A stretch of 9,127 nt of DNA from an uncultured Thalassolituus sp. (GTDB taxonomy: Bacteria > Pseudomonadota > Gammaproteobacteria > Pseudomonadales > Oceanobacteraceae). The stretch is taken from contig CAJXIT010000129.1 of assembly GCA_913054055.1 (NCBI GenBank), forward strand, positions 1-9,127, in the 5' to 3' direction. The notes under the pieces are model-generated. The model had not been told where the DNA came from and searched no databases. It saw only the letters and a program-made list of their open reading frames with translations. The translations under genes were made by a program, and so were the position numbers. Shown in pieces: positions 1 through 6,369 of the stretch. The stretch's first letter is position 1. Each line of letters begins with the position of its first letter.

Positions 1-179
1 TCACAACAAAAAGAGGCAATGGTGGCACAGGGCTGGGCATGCATATAATCTATAATCTAGTCACCATGAAGTTACAGGGGAAAATTAAAGCGACTTCTGA
101 GCCTGGAGAAGGCTCGTGTTTCACACTTACTCTTCCGTCAACGCTTAAATTAGATGACAGTATTCAGCATAAAGATTAA
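1..179 (+). CDS. Sensor histidine kinase, C-terminal end only (5' truncated by window edge)
   Basis: Reading from base 3, 58 codons run to a TAA at 177-179. The peptide opens with TTKRGNGGTGLGMHIIYNLV, which is the end of the F box (TTKRG) followed directly by the G2 glycine box (GGTGLG) of a HATPase_c domain. It ends with the usual last strands (GKIKATSEPGEGSCFTLTLP) and a short polar tail. These are the ATP-lid and final beta-strands of a two-component sensor kinase, the part that binds ATP for autophosphorylation. The H box, N box, sensor and any membrane segments lie before the window, so the stimulus cannot be read. The gene stops here without an attached receiver, so it is not a hybrid kinase at this end. 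Its stop overlaps the stop of the convergent gene by four bases, and no hairpin terminator is visible. Family is clear; subfamily is not. Confidence 0.9.
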   Translation, partial: TTKRGNGGTGLGMHIIYNLVTMKLQGKIKATSEPGEGSCFTLTLPSTLKLDDSIQHKD

Positions 180-562
180 TACCCTTTAGATACGATTCCT
201 GTGGTTAAACATGTAATATTTGATCTCGCTTCAACATAAGTATCTCGCCAATTTAAATGATCACTTTCAATCATGATATTCAATGCATTATCAGCGTATT
301 TATCAGACAAGATCTCCCTTAACTGAGCTTCACTAATCACTGCAGGACATTTAAAGTTATAGCTATTTACATAGTCTTCTAACAAATGCGTTTTCACAGA
401 GAATTCGGCACTTATATCATCAATTGACAACAAAGATTCAGCTTGGGTCATGATAGGAGCTGCCAGAAAGCAAGCGAGAAGAAATTGATGAGTATGTTTG
501 TTTATTATACGCCCTTTTAAAGTTAGAAAAGTTAACAGAGCAATATGACAAAAATATTTCAA
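176..562 (-). CDS. Small secreted protein of unknown function, with signal peptide
   Basis: I do not recognise the family. The frame opens with TTG immediately after the TGA of the upstream coiled-coil gene (TGATTG), giving 128 residues. Residues 20-41 look like a complete Sec signal peptide: polar start NKHTHQ, hydrophobic FLLACFLAAPIM, then TQA before ES, a good signal peptidase I site. That puts the natural start near residue 19-20, where the codons are ATA ATA rather than ATG/GTG/TTG, preceded by AAAAGGG at a normal ribosome-binding distance. The true start is therefore uncertain. The mature part, about 87 residues, has two cysteines (C73 and C118 approximately) that could form a disulfide, and a polar stretch with LNWRDTYVEARSNITCL near the end. 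It is probably periplasmic. It seems cotranscribed with the coiled-coil gene and has no visible promoter of its own. Confidence 0.6.
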   Translation of the reverse strand: MKYFCHIALLTFLTLKGRIINKHTHQFLLACFLAAPIMTQAESLLSIDDISAEFSVKTHLLEDYVNSYNFKCPAVISEAQLREILSDKYADNALNIMIESDHLNWRDTYVEARSNITCLTTGIVSKGY

Positions 563-1423
563 TCAGTCTTTATCCAATATACCTTTTTCAAGTTGGCGCA
601 TTTCACGTTTAACCCTTTTCAACTCACGGTCTAATTCATCAGGGTCGGAGTTATTGGCAAGCTCTAAGAAATGCTGTTCTATGAATGCCTTTTCGATCAT
701 GGTACGTTTCAGTGTTTCTTCAGAGTCCTTTAGCTCTTCCTTCATGGCTTGAACTTCTCCTGCTCTGAAGCTGGTTTTTAGTTCATCCTCTAAATTTCTT
801 GCCACTATTTTTTGGCTCTCATATTTTTCCTTTAACTCAGCCATTTTATCCATTAAGCGAGACTTGTCGCGCTTCAAGCGCCCTTCACTGACTTCTAAGC
901 TATTCATGGTTAAGATTTTCTTAGATAGTTCTCGCATTTTTTCTTTTAAGGTTTTTACATCCGTCTTAGAGTGATTTAACTGATCTTTTTGATTTAGGAT
1001 TTCCTTTTCTGTACTAGCAAGCAAGTCCTTTAATTTTTTGATTTCAACTTTGGCGCTTTTTATATCAGGTTCTGATTCATTTAAGTAATAATCCAAATCT
1101 GTAATCACCGCCCTATTCTCAAGAATCAAACGCTCCATGTCTCCTAGACTGGCATTAGCATTGTCCAAAGTGGCATTCATTTGCGAATCTAGCTCATCAT
1201 CTAAATCTTGAAACTTTTCAACCACCTGATCTTGAGAGGCATTCTTATCATCTACCAAAGCTTGCATTTGATCCAATTGCGCTAATAAAGCCTGGTTTAT
1301 GTCCTTTAACTCATTTACCTCATGCTTCTTATCTTTAAACAGCACAATGCTAATTAGGCTGACTATGACCAAAACTGCTAGCAGTTCTAATATAATAATG
1401 AGCTCTGTCGTCAAGTTCATCAC
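563..1423 (-). CDS. Membrane-anchored coiled-coil protein of unknown function
   Basis: This 286-residue protein has one N-terminal membrane helix at about residues 7-29 (ELIIILELLAVLVIVSLISI, then LF), followed by a lysine-rich KDKKH. Nearly everything after that is charged, glutamine- and leucine-rich helix with heptad-like spacing, the look of a long coiled coil facing the cytoplasm. No catalytic domain is visible. Near the C-terminus EKAFIEQHFLEL interrupts the pattern and may be a conserved contact motif. The start is GTG at 1421-1423 or ATG at 1418-1420; both follow a strong AGGAAGG at 7 and 10 bases, so the choice matters by one residue only. The next gene downstream begins directly at its stop codon. 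It is divergent from the response regulator at 1561, which suggests, without proving, a role in the same signalling or localisation process. Function unknown. Confidence 0.8.
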   Translation of the reverse strand: MMNLTTELIIILELLAVLVIVSLISIVLFKDKKHEVNELKDINQALLAQLDQMQALVDDKNASQDQVVEKFQDLDDELDSQMNATLDNANASLGDMERLILENRAVITDLDYYLNESEPDIKSAKVEIKKLKDLLASTEKEILNQKDQLNHSKTDVKTLKEKMRELSKKILTMNSLEVSEGRLKRDKSRLMDKMAELKEKYESQKIVARNLEDELKTSFRAGEVQAMKEELKDSEETLKRTMIEKAFIEQHFLELANNSDPDELDRELKRVKREMRQLEKGILDKD

Positions 1424-1445
1424 AGAGCTACCTTCCTAGATGCCT

Positions 1446-1475
1446 ATTATTCAGCAGTCCATTCACGCCATTCAA
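1446..1475 (-). promoter_or_regulatory. Candidate sigma-70 promoter for the coiled-coil/secreted protein pair
   Basis: On the minus strand TTGAAT (1475-1470, 4 of 6 to TTGACA) is followed after 18 bases by AATAAT (1451-1446, 5 of 6 to TATAAT). The predicted transcript start near 1439 would give a leader of about 16 bases that still contains the AGGAAGG ribosome binding site. The match is moderate and AT-rich intergenic DNA gives chance hits. For the divergent response regulator I see only an isolated TATACT at 1520-1525 on the plus strand, with no convincing -35 box. Confidence 0.35.
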
Positions 1476-1560
1476 CTCACTCATTTAAGCTGTACTCCAC
1501 AATAAATGGTTTCTGTACCTATACTTACAGTTAAGCCTAATCTGGATGTATTTGCCCTGA

Positions 1561-2478
1561 ATGAAATTTTTAATTGTGGATGACAGTCTTGCCATGCAGG
1601 CCATTATCAAGCGCAGTTTGAGTAAAGCTGGGTATCAGGATAATGACTTCCAAATGGCCGATGACGGTATTCAAGCTCTTAAAGTCATTGAGAATTGGCA
1701 ACCTGATGTGGTGATTACCGACTGGCATATGCCGAATATGAACGGAATCCAACTTTTACAAGAAGTTCAAAAACGAGGCTTAAAGTTAAAAATTGGCCTA
1801 GTGACCACAGAAACCAACCCTAGACGCATTTTAGAAGCCAAGGAAGCTGGGGCACTGTTTGTTTTACATAAGCCCTTTGAATTGCATGAACTACAAAAAA
1901 CCATCATTCCCATCGTTCAAGGTTCTGTAGAAAGCCAGCAGCTACTGTCAAATTTACCAGCCAATGATGGCAAATCGGGTTATGACTTACAGCTACCTAA
2001 TATTGCAGCTTTAACAAAGGTGGCATCAGGGTTCAATTTAAGAGACTTTACCGTCAAGCCATCCCAGTCCTTGGACATCAATTATGCATATTTGCCTTAT
2101 GTGATCGTATTATTTACTGGTCACGACAGGGGGATTACAAAAGCCATGTGTATCTTAGATATTCGGGCAGCTGCGATCCTAAGCTGTGCATTTGATGAGG
2201 ATGCAGTCAATAATATTGAAAAATTATTGCAGGATAAAACCCTTACCAAGTTTCAATTAAAGAAAATTCGAAAGCTCATGGATATGGTAAGTGCTTTATT
2301 TTATGACCCCCTTACGCAACAAGATTTAGAAGTAAAAGGTGTGCATATGATTCCCAAGCCTTTTGACCGCTTAGATCAATTAGGGGCCACTTCAAGGGAT
2401 AAACGACTAGATTTAACGATTAAATCAGAGCGATTAGGAGAAGGCCAAGTCATCTTTATGGCCGTAGCTGAAAGATAA
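1561..2478 (+). CDS. Response regulator: CheY-like receiver plus unclassified C-terminal domain
   Basis: Residues 1-120 are a complete receiver domain: acidic pair D7/D8 in FLIVDDS, phosphoacceptor D54 in VVITDWHMPNMNG, T82/T83 in GLVTTE, and K104 in LHKPFE. All switch residues are present, so it should be phosphorylated by a sensor kinase. The linker (about 121-145) leads to a C-terminal domain of roughly 160 residues with no helix-turn-helix, GGDEF, EAL, HD or ATPase motif. It has an alternating hydrophobic segment (YVIVLFTGH, AMCILDIRAAAIL) and a helix ending in MVSALFYD. It vaguely recalls domains found behind receivers in other marine Gammaproteobacteria and possibly CheC/CheX-like folds, but I cannot assign it. 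The output is more likely protein-protein than DNA binding. The ATG at 1561 directly follows an in-frame TGA, so no longer start exists; the ribosome binding site is weak (GGA, 14 bases upstream). Confidence 0.88.
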   Translation: MKFLIVDDSLAMQAIIKRSLSKAGYQDNDFQMADDGIQALKVIENWQPDVVITDWHMPNMNGIQLLQEVQKRGLKLKIGLVTTETNPRRILEAKEAGALFVLHKPFELHELQKTIIPIVQGSVESQQLLSNLPANDGKSGYDLQLPNIAALTKVASGFNLRDFTVKPSQSLDINYAYLPYVIVLFTGHDRGITKAMCILDIRAAAILSCAFDEDAVNNIEKLLQDKTLTKFQLKKIRKLMDMVSALFYDPLTQQDLEVKGVHMIPKPFDRLDQLGATSRDKRLDLTIKSERLGEGQVIFMAVAER

Positions 2479-2502
2479 TGGGTACTTTACCAGTACCCAT
2501 TA
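2476..2502. terminator. Perfect hairpin between convergent genes, possible bidirectional terminator
   Basis: TAATGGGTACT (2476-2486) pairs without mismatch with AGTACCCATTA (2492-2502) around a five-base loop TTACC. The first three bases are the stop codon of the response regulator. The hairpin lies between that gene and the convergent beta-propeller gene ending at 2519. Neither side carries a good T-tract (ACGCAAGG on the plus side, TCTTTCAGC on the minus side), so it may act as a weak terminator, or protect mRNA 3' ends, rather than being a classic intrinsic terminator. Confidence 0.6.
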
Positions 2503-2518
2503 ACGCAAGGTTCATCTG

Positions 2519-3616
2519 TTATTGATTCACCGCCAGTGGTGACACATTAACATTTTTTGTTTTCCCCAATGCTGTGTCATGCAAACTGCTCACGTATAAT
2601 TCATTGCCCACTTCTAGCGCTCCTGTTGTATGGCCATACATGCCTAGCGGGTCCTGTAAGTTATGCACCACATCCCCTTGATCATTAATGGCGACAACAT
2701 GGCCAAAGTGTTTGGCTTTTGGTCGCATGAACTCAGGTAGGCGCTGAACAATCTTACGTAAAAAGGCTGATCCAGATAATGCATCTAAAGCCTGACTGCG
2801 AGGGCTCACTAAACCTAACCAATACACGCCATTAGAACCCCGGCTAATGTTGTCTGGAAAGCCCGGTAAATTATCGATTAACGTTTCTACTTGGCCTTTA
2901 TTGGATTCTGCAATGCCCACTTTTAGAACTTGATACGTACCGGTTTCATTCAACAATACCCATTGCTGGTCATGGCTTACGGCCACCCCATTTGCAAAGT
3001 TAAACCCATCAGCCAAGGTAATGGTTTGTTTTGTAACCGGATCGAATTCTAACAAACGACCATGACCACCGTGCTCATTGATATCTAACATGCTGGCTGC
3101 AAATGTTCCGTATTGCTTTGCATGGAATTTAGTTGAGGCATCTGAAAAATAAATTTTTCCATTAGCAGCCACATCCACGTCATCTGCGTAATTTAAAGCA
3201 ATGCCGTCAATCTCTGTCACTAAGGTTTCAATCTTTCCGTTAGGGTCAATGCTTAACAACCCTAAAAACGCGTCTGCCACAATTAAGTTACCTTGCCCAT
3301 CAAACTCTATTCCCAAAGGGCGACCTTGTGTATTCACCCAAGTCTGAATGTTGCCCTGCTTATCTAAATAAGCAATGTCGCCGCTCAAAAGGCCAAAATA
3401 GACGATGCCATCTGCACTCAATGCATAATCTTCAGGACCGATTTGATCCGTTAATTCAATACGCTGAATTTGGCTTAACTGCTGGTTCTGCTGAAACCCA
3501 TCCACATAACCTTTGTCCTTAGGTGCCTGCCAAGCCACAGGGTCAACTTCTACAGGCCACATTGCTAGATACGCAACAAGTACAACAATCCCCCCAAGGG
3601 TGACTAATTTTTTCAT
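2519..3616 (-). CDS. Membrane-anchored SMP-30/strictosidine synthase-like beta-propeller, probable lactonase
   Basis: The 365-residue protein starts with a signal anchor (MKKLVTLGGIVVLVAYLAMW), placing the rest outside the inner membrane. The body is a six-bladed propeller of the SMP-30/gluconolactonase/strictosidine-synthase group, with the repeated motifs GRPLGIEFDGQGNLIVADA (about 98-115), YADDVDVAANGKIYFSDAS (143-161), FNFANGVAVSHD (205-216) and LPGFPDNISRGSNGVYWLG (250-268). E62 in GPEDYA, N209 in FANG and D255 in FPDN match the Glu/Asn/Asp metal-binding set of SMP-30-type lactonases, so hydrolytic activity on a lactone or ester is plausible; substrate unknown. Plant-like strictosidine synthesis is not expected in bacteria. 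The start has a clear AAGGA six bases upstream. The minus-strand terminator at 3726-3761 separates it from the upstream operon, so it likely has its own promoter in 3617-3725, although I see no strong one. Confidence 0.85.
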   Translation of the reverse strand: MKKLVTLGGIVVLVAYLAMWPVEVDPVAWQAPKDKGYVDGFQQNQQLSQIQRIELTDQIGPEDYALSADGIVYFGLLSGDIAYLDKQGNIQTWVNTQGRPLGIEFDGQGNLIVADAFLGLLSIDPNGKIETLVTEIDGIALNYADDVDVAANGKIYFSDASTKFHAKQYGTFAASMLDINEHGGHGRLLEFDPVTKQTITLADGFNFANGVAVSHDQQWVLLNETGTYQVLKVGIAESNKGQVETLIDNLPGFPDNISRGSNGVYWLGLVSPRSQALDALSGSAFLRKIVQRLPEFMRPKAKHFGHVVAINDQGDVVHNLQDPLGMYGHTTGALEVGNELYVSSLHDTALGKTKNVNVSPLAVNQ

Positions 3617-3725
3617 GATGATCCTTTTTATTGTTATTTTTGGCTTGCTAGCCAGTATTTAAATTCCACAAGGACGTTACCTAACTTCAATGAAGAAAAA
3701 AAGGCCTCAAACAATTAACAAACAT

Positions 3726-3761
3726 AAAAATGCCCCCTTACTGATTCAGTAAGGGGGCATT
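3726..3761 (-). terminator. Strong intrinsic terminator of the SDR-kinase-phosphatase-SDR operon
   Basis: AATGCCCCCTTACTGA (3729-3744) and TCAGTAAGGGGGCATT (3746-3761) are perfect reverse complements around one central base; in practice the loop would be the innermost bases, around GATTC. Read on the minus strand the GC-rich stem is followed by TTTTT (complement of 3726-3730) and TATGTT, a classic Rho-independent arrangement. It lies 40 bases past the stop of the last SDR gene. On the plus strand only TTC follows, so it should work mainly for minus-strand transcripts. Confidence 0.92.
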
Positions 3762-3800
3762 CAATGACACAATACCACTTAAATTTCACATGCTTTCAAA

Positions 3801-4568
3801 TTAGATGGTTAAGAAGCCACCATCTACATTGACACAGGCACCCGTGGTATAACTAGACGCATCACTGACCAAATACAGCACCGTACCGGCCATTTCACCT
3901 GGCTCTGCCACGCGCTTCATAGGGATATGAGCCAGTGCTTTTTCTAGAATAGCTGGATTTTTAACTAAAGCAGAGGCAAATTTTGTATCGGTTGCTCCCG
4001 GTAGTAATGCATTAACTCGAATGCCCATTTCGCCACACTCTTGTGCGAAAGATTTTGTCATACTGATCACAGCCGCTTTTGTAATGCTGTAAATGCCTTG
4101 CAGCGGCCCAGGAATCACGCCATTAATTGAGGCCACATTCAGTATGGCACCACCGCCATTTTGCTTCATTAATTTACCACCTTCGATACACATGAAGAAA
4201 TAACCACGAATGTTCACGTCTACGGTTTTTTGATATGCCATGAGATCTGTATCTAGAATGTGGCCAAAGTATGGGTTCGCCGCTGCGTTATTAACTAAAA
4301 TATCTAACTTGCCAAATTTCTCTTTAATTTGAGAGAAAATGGCTTCAATTTGATCCATTTCACCAATATGGCATGCAATGGCTTCAGCTGAATGACCCGC
4401 AGCAACAATCTCGTCGACCACCGCTTGGCAGCCAGCAATCTTGCGGCTGGATACAATCACATGAGCACCCTGCTCTGCCAATAGTTTTGCAATGGCCTCA
4501 CCAATTCCACGACTAGCACCGGTAACCAATGCAACTTTTCCTGTTAGATCAAATAAATTTGTGCTCAT
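3801..4568 (-). CDS. Short-chain dehydrogenase/reductase (classical SDR), likely NADP-dependent
   Basis: A complete 255-residue classical SDR: cofactor loop TGASRGIG (16-23), NNAA (93-96), N119, catalytic S147 in NVASING, and YSITK with Y160 and K164. It ends in the usual NVDGG (247-251) tail. The end of strand 2 reads VSSRK with S41-R42, and the glycine loop carries R20; basic residues at these places usually mean NADP(H). It reduces or oxidises a hydroxy/keto group; the substrate cannot be read from sequence. DHRS4-like and 3-oxoacyl-ACP reductase-like enzymes share this pattern. The ribosome binding site is AGGA, seven bases before ATG. It is the last gene of the operon, 44 bases after the phosphatase and 40 bases before the terminator. 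In context it may act on a keto- or hydroxyacyl-CoA together with the kinase. Confidence 0.93.
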   Translation of the reverse strand: MSTNLFDLTGKVALVTGASRGIGEAIAKLLAEQGAHVIVSSRKIAGCQAVVDEIVAAGHSAEAIACHIGEMDQIEAIFSQIKEKFGKLDILVNNAAANPYFGHILDTDLMAYQKTVDVNIRGYFFMCIEGGKLMKQNGGGAILNVASINGVIPGPLQGIYSITKAAVISMTKSFAQECGEMGIRVNALLPGATDTKFASALVKNPAILEKALAHIPMKRVAEPGEMAGTVLYLVSDASSYTTGACVNVDGGFLTI

Positions 4569-4612
4569 TTAACATTCCTATAGGTATTTTATTGTTATTT
4601 GTTTTTGTGGGT

Positions 4613-5308
4613 TTAGCGATAAGTGACTTCACTATCAGCAAACACCAAATGTTGAAAATTATTAAAGTACGATAACCGTGCATCATTTTGATCATTCAAT
4701 CGTAAAGCAGAAATTCCTGTATTTATCATTTCTTCACATAACCAAAATGCTGCATCAGCAGCCAGTTCACACCCATATTGCATACAGGTAGAAATTGGCC
4801 CGGCTGAACTGACTAATATAATGTCGCCCTGCATGGATAAACTTTTTATTTGTTTCAACCCCTGAGCAATTCGTTGATTAAACTGCTCAAAACTTTCAGC
4901 GAAGCAGCCATCATTATTAACCCATTTTTCCAGTGCTGCTTTATACATCACTTGAAAATCGTTAAATGACTGCTCGCACGTGGTTAAACGTTCTAGCATG
5001 GTTTTGTGTTTTATCCGAATATCCGGATACACCACCTCTAGAATATTCTTGTGGTCAAATTCATTAAACTCTTTGAACTCTAAAAATCGAGCTGACTGTA
5101 ATACGGTTTCACTAAAGCCCTTTTTTACTTCATTTAATGTTTGACGCTGTCGCTTTAAAGTACCGCTAATAAAAATACTGGGGGCCGTCACTTTAGATAA
5201 ATACTGCCCTGTAATCTGGGCCTGCTCATAACCAAGTGGGGAAAGCTGATCGTAATCCTCTTTTCCAAAACTGGCTTGACCATGACGCACCAAATACAGG
5301 GTAGACAT
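4613..5308 (-). CDS. Histidine phosphatase (phosphoglycerate mutase-like) superfamily protein, atypical second site
   Basis: The 231-residue protein begins LYLVRHGQASFG, the phosphatase RHG motif with nucleophile H9 and phosphate-binding R8. R53 in GTLKRQRQT matches the conserved second arginine, and E83 in FNEFDH sits where the acid usually lies. The C-terminal motif normally reading SHGG is VSSAGPIS (166-173) here, so the second phosphate-binding histidine is replaced by S168. Activity could be changed or lowered, or this may be a trait of the subfamily that travels with ACAD10-like kinases. Its ATG overlaps the kinase stop (TAATG) and has AGGGG seven bases upstream, so translation is probably coupled to the kinase. 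A role removing phosphate from a kinase product or from a stalled intermediate is conceivable but inferred. No signal peptide is visible; cytoplasmic. Confidence 0.88.
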   Translation of the reverse strand: MSTLYLVRHGQASFGKEDYDQLSPLGYEQAQITGQYLSKVTAPSIFISGTLKRQRQTLNEVKKGFSETVLQSARFLEFKEFNEFDHKNILEVVYPDIRIKHKTMLERLTTCEQSFNDFQVMYKAALEKWVNNDGCFAESFEQFNQRIAQGLKQIKSLSMQGDIILVSSAGPISTCMQYGCELAADAAFWLCEEMINTGISALRLNDQNDARLSYFNNFQHLVFADSEVTYR

Positions 5309-6369
5309 TATTTTGCCCCTTCAATTAGTTTTAAGCAGCGACTTTCTAAATATTTACTGGCATGAACAAAGCTAGAAAAGCGCTTATCTTTGGTTTGTCC
5401 ATGGTAGTAGCGGTAGTATATTTGCTGCATGATCACAGCTAGCCTGAATAATCCATATACTTCATAAAATACAAAGCTTTCTACTTGGTATCCGGTTTTT
5501 TCAAGGTAATAATCTATGACTTCTTGACGGGTCATCATGCCTTTTAAGTGTGTCGGCTGTCGACGCATCATAAGGAATTGAGGTTCATCATCTGCTTGAA
5601 TCCAGTAGGCTAGGCTATTCCCTAAATCCATTAATGGATCACCAATGGTGGCCATTTCCCAATCTAATACACCGATCACCTTACTGGTGTCATTCACATC
5701 TAACACCACATTATCCAAACGGAAGTCATTATGAATCAGTACTTGCGCCACATCCTTTGGCATATTGGCTTTTAACCAATCCATAACCGCTGCAAAATCA
5801 GTGGCGTCATCAGTCATGGATTTTTCATAGCGACTGCTCCATCCCATGATTTGGCGCTCAACATAACCTAGCCCTTTTCCTAATTTTTCAAGCTCGGTAC
5901 CTTCAACATTTACCTGGTGTAGCTCAATAAATTTATCAATCACACTGACACACATATCACGTGTTTTAGTTTCTGATAAATCCAGCTCTTTCGGCATATT
6001 TTGGCGAGGGATAATACCGGTTAATTTCTCCATTACATAAAAGTTGCAACCTAATACCGATTCATCTTCACAAATATCGATAATCTCAGGCACATAAGGA
6101 TAAACAGGATTTAACGCTTTCATGATATTCGCTTCACGCAACATGTCATGAGCACCTTTGGCAATCTTACCAAACGGTGGGCGACGTAAAATATACGATT
6201 GATCACCATAGCTTATTTGATACGTCAGATTGCTTGCGCCACCGGGAAATTGGGTTATTGCAATGTCCCCCTGAAGCCCATTTACTTGGCTTTTCATATA
6301 GACATCAACTTTTTCTAAATCGAGCTCTTCGCCTTCACGAATATTGCCTGCTTGATCTAATACACTCAC
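5308..6369 (-). CDS. APH-fold phosphotransferase, ACAD10/ACAD11/LvaA-like hydroxyacyl-CoA kinase
   Basis: This 353-residue protein has the aminoglycoside-phosphotransferase/choline-kinase fold: FPGGASNLTY (41-50), LRRPP (61-65), the VMEKLTG hinge (112-118), catalytic loop HNDFRLDN with D215 and N220, and metal-binding D236 in VLDWEMATIGDP. The wording of these motifs (RRPP, FRLDN, DWEMATIGDPLMDLG) is that of the kinase domain of mammalian ACAD10/11 and of Pseudomonas LvaA, not of true drug-resistance enzymes. Those relatives phosphorylate the 4-hydroxyl of 4-hydroxyacyl-CoA, after which an acyl-CoA dehydrogenase-fold partner removes the phosphate. No such partner is encoded in the window. The start is GTG at 6367-6369, overlapping the upstream stop as GTGA, with AGGGAG nine bases before it. 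It is expected to be cytoplasmic. Family assignment is strong; the substrate is inferred from homologues. Confidence 0.9.
   Translation of the reverse strand: MSVLDQAGNIREGEELDLEKVDVYMKSQVNGLQGDIAITQFPGGASNLTYQISYGDQSYILRRPPFGKIAKGAHDMLREANIMKALNPVYPYVPEIIDICEDESVLGCNFYVMEKLTGIIPRQNMPKELDLSETKTRDMCVSVIDKFIELHQVNVEGTELEKLGKGLGYVERQIMGWSSRYEKSMTDDATDFAAVMDWLKANMPKDVAQVLIHNDFRLDNVVLDVNDTSKVIGVLDWEMATIGDPLMDLGNSLAYWIQADDEPQFLMMRRQPTHLKGMMTRQEVIDYYLEKTGYQVESFVFYEVYGLFRLAVIMQQIYYRYYHGQTKDKRFSSFVHASKYLESRCLKLIEGAK

Noticed and set aside
2519..3616. Strictosidine synthase (alkaloid biosynthesis)
   Set aside because: Only the general propeller family is shared; no alkaloid genes are nearby and bacterial members are generally lactonase- or esterase-like.
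3641..3654. TGGCT/AGCCA small hairpin upstream of the beta-propeller gene as a terminator or riboswitch
   Set aside because: Five base pairs without a T-tract or any further conserved structure; likely chance.
5308..6369. Aminoglycoside resistance kinase
   Set aside because: The fold is shared, but the motifs are those of ACAD10/11-LvaA kinases and the operon is catabolic.
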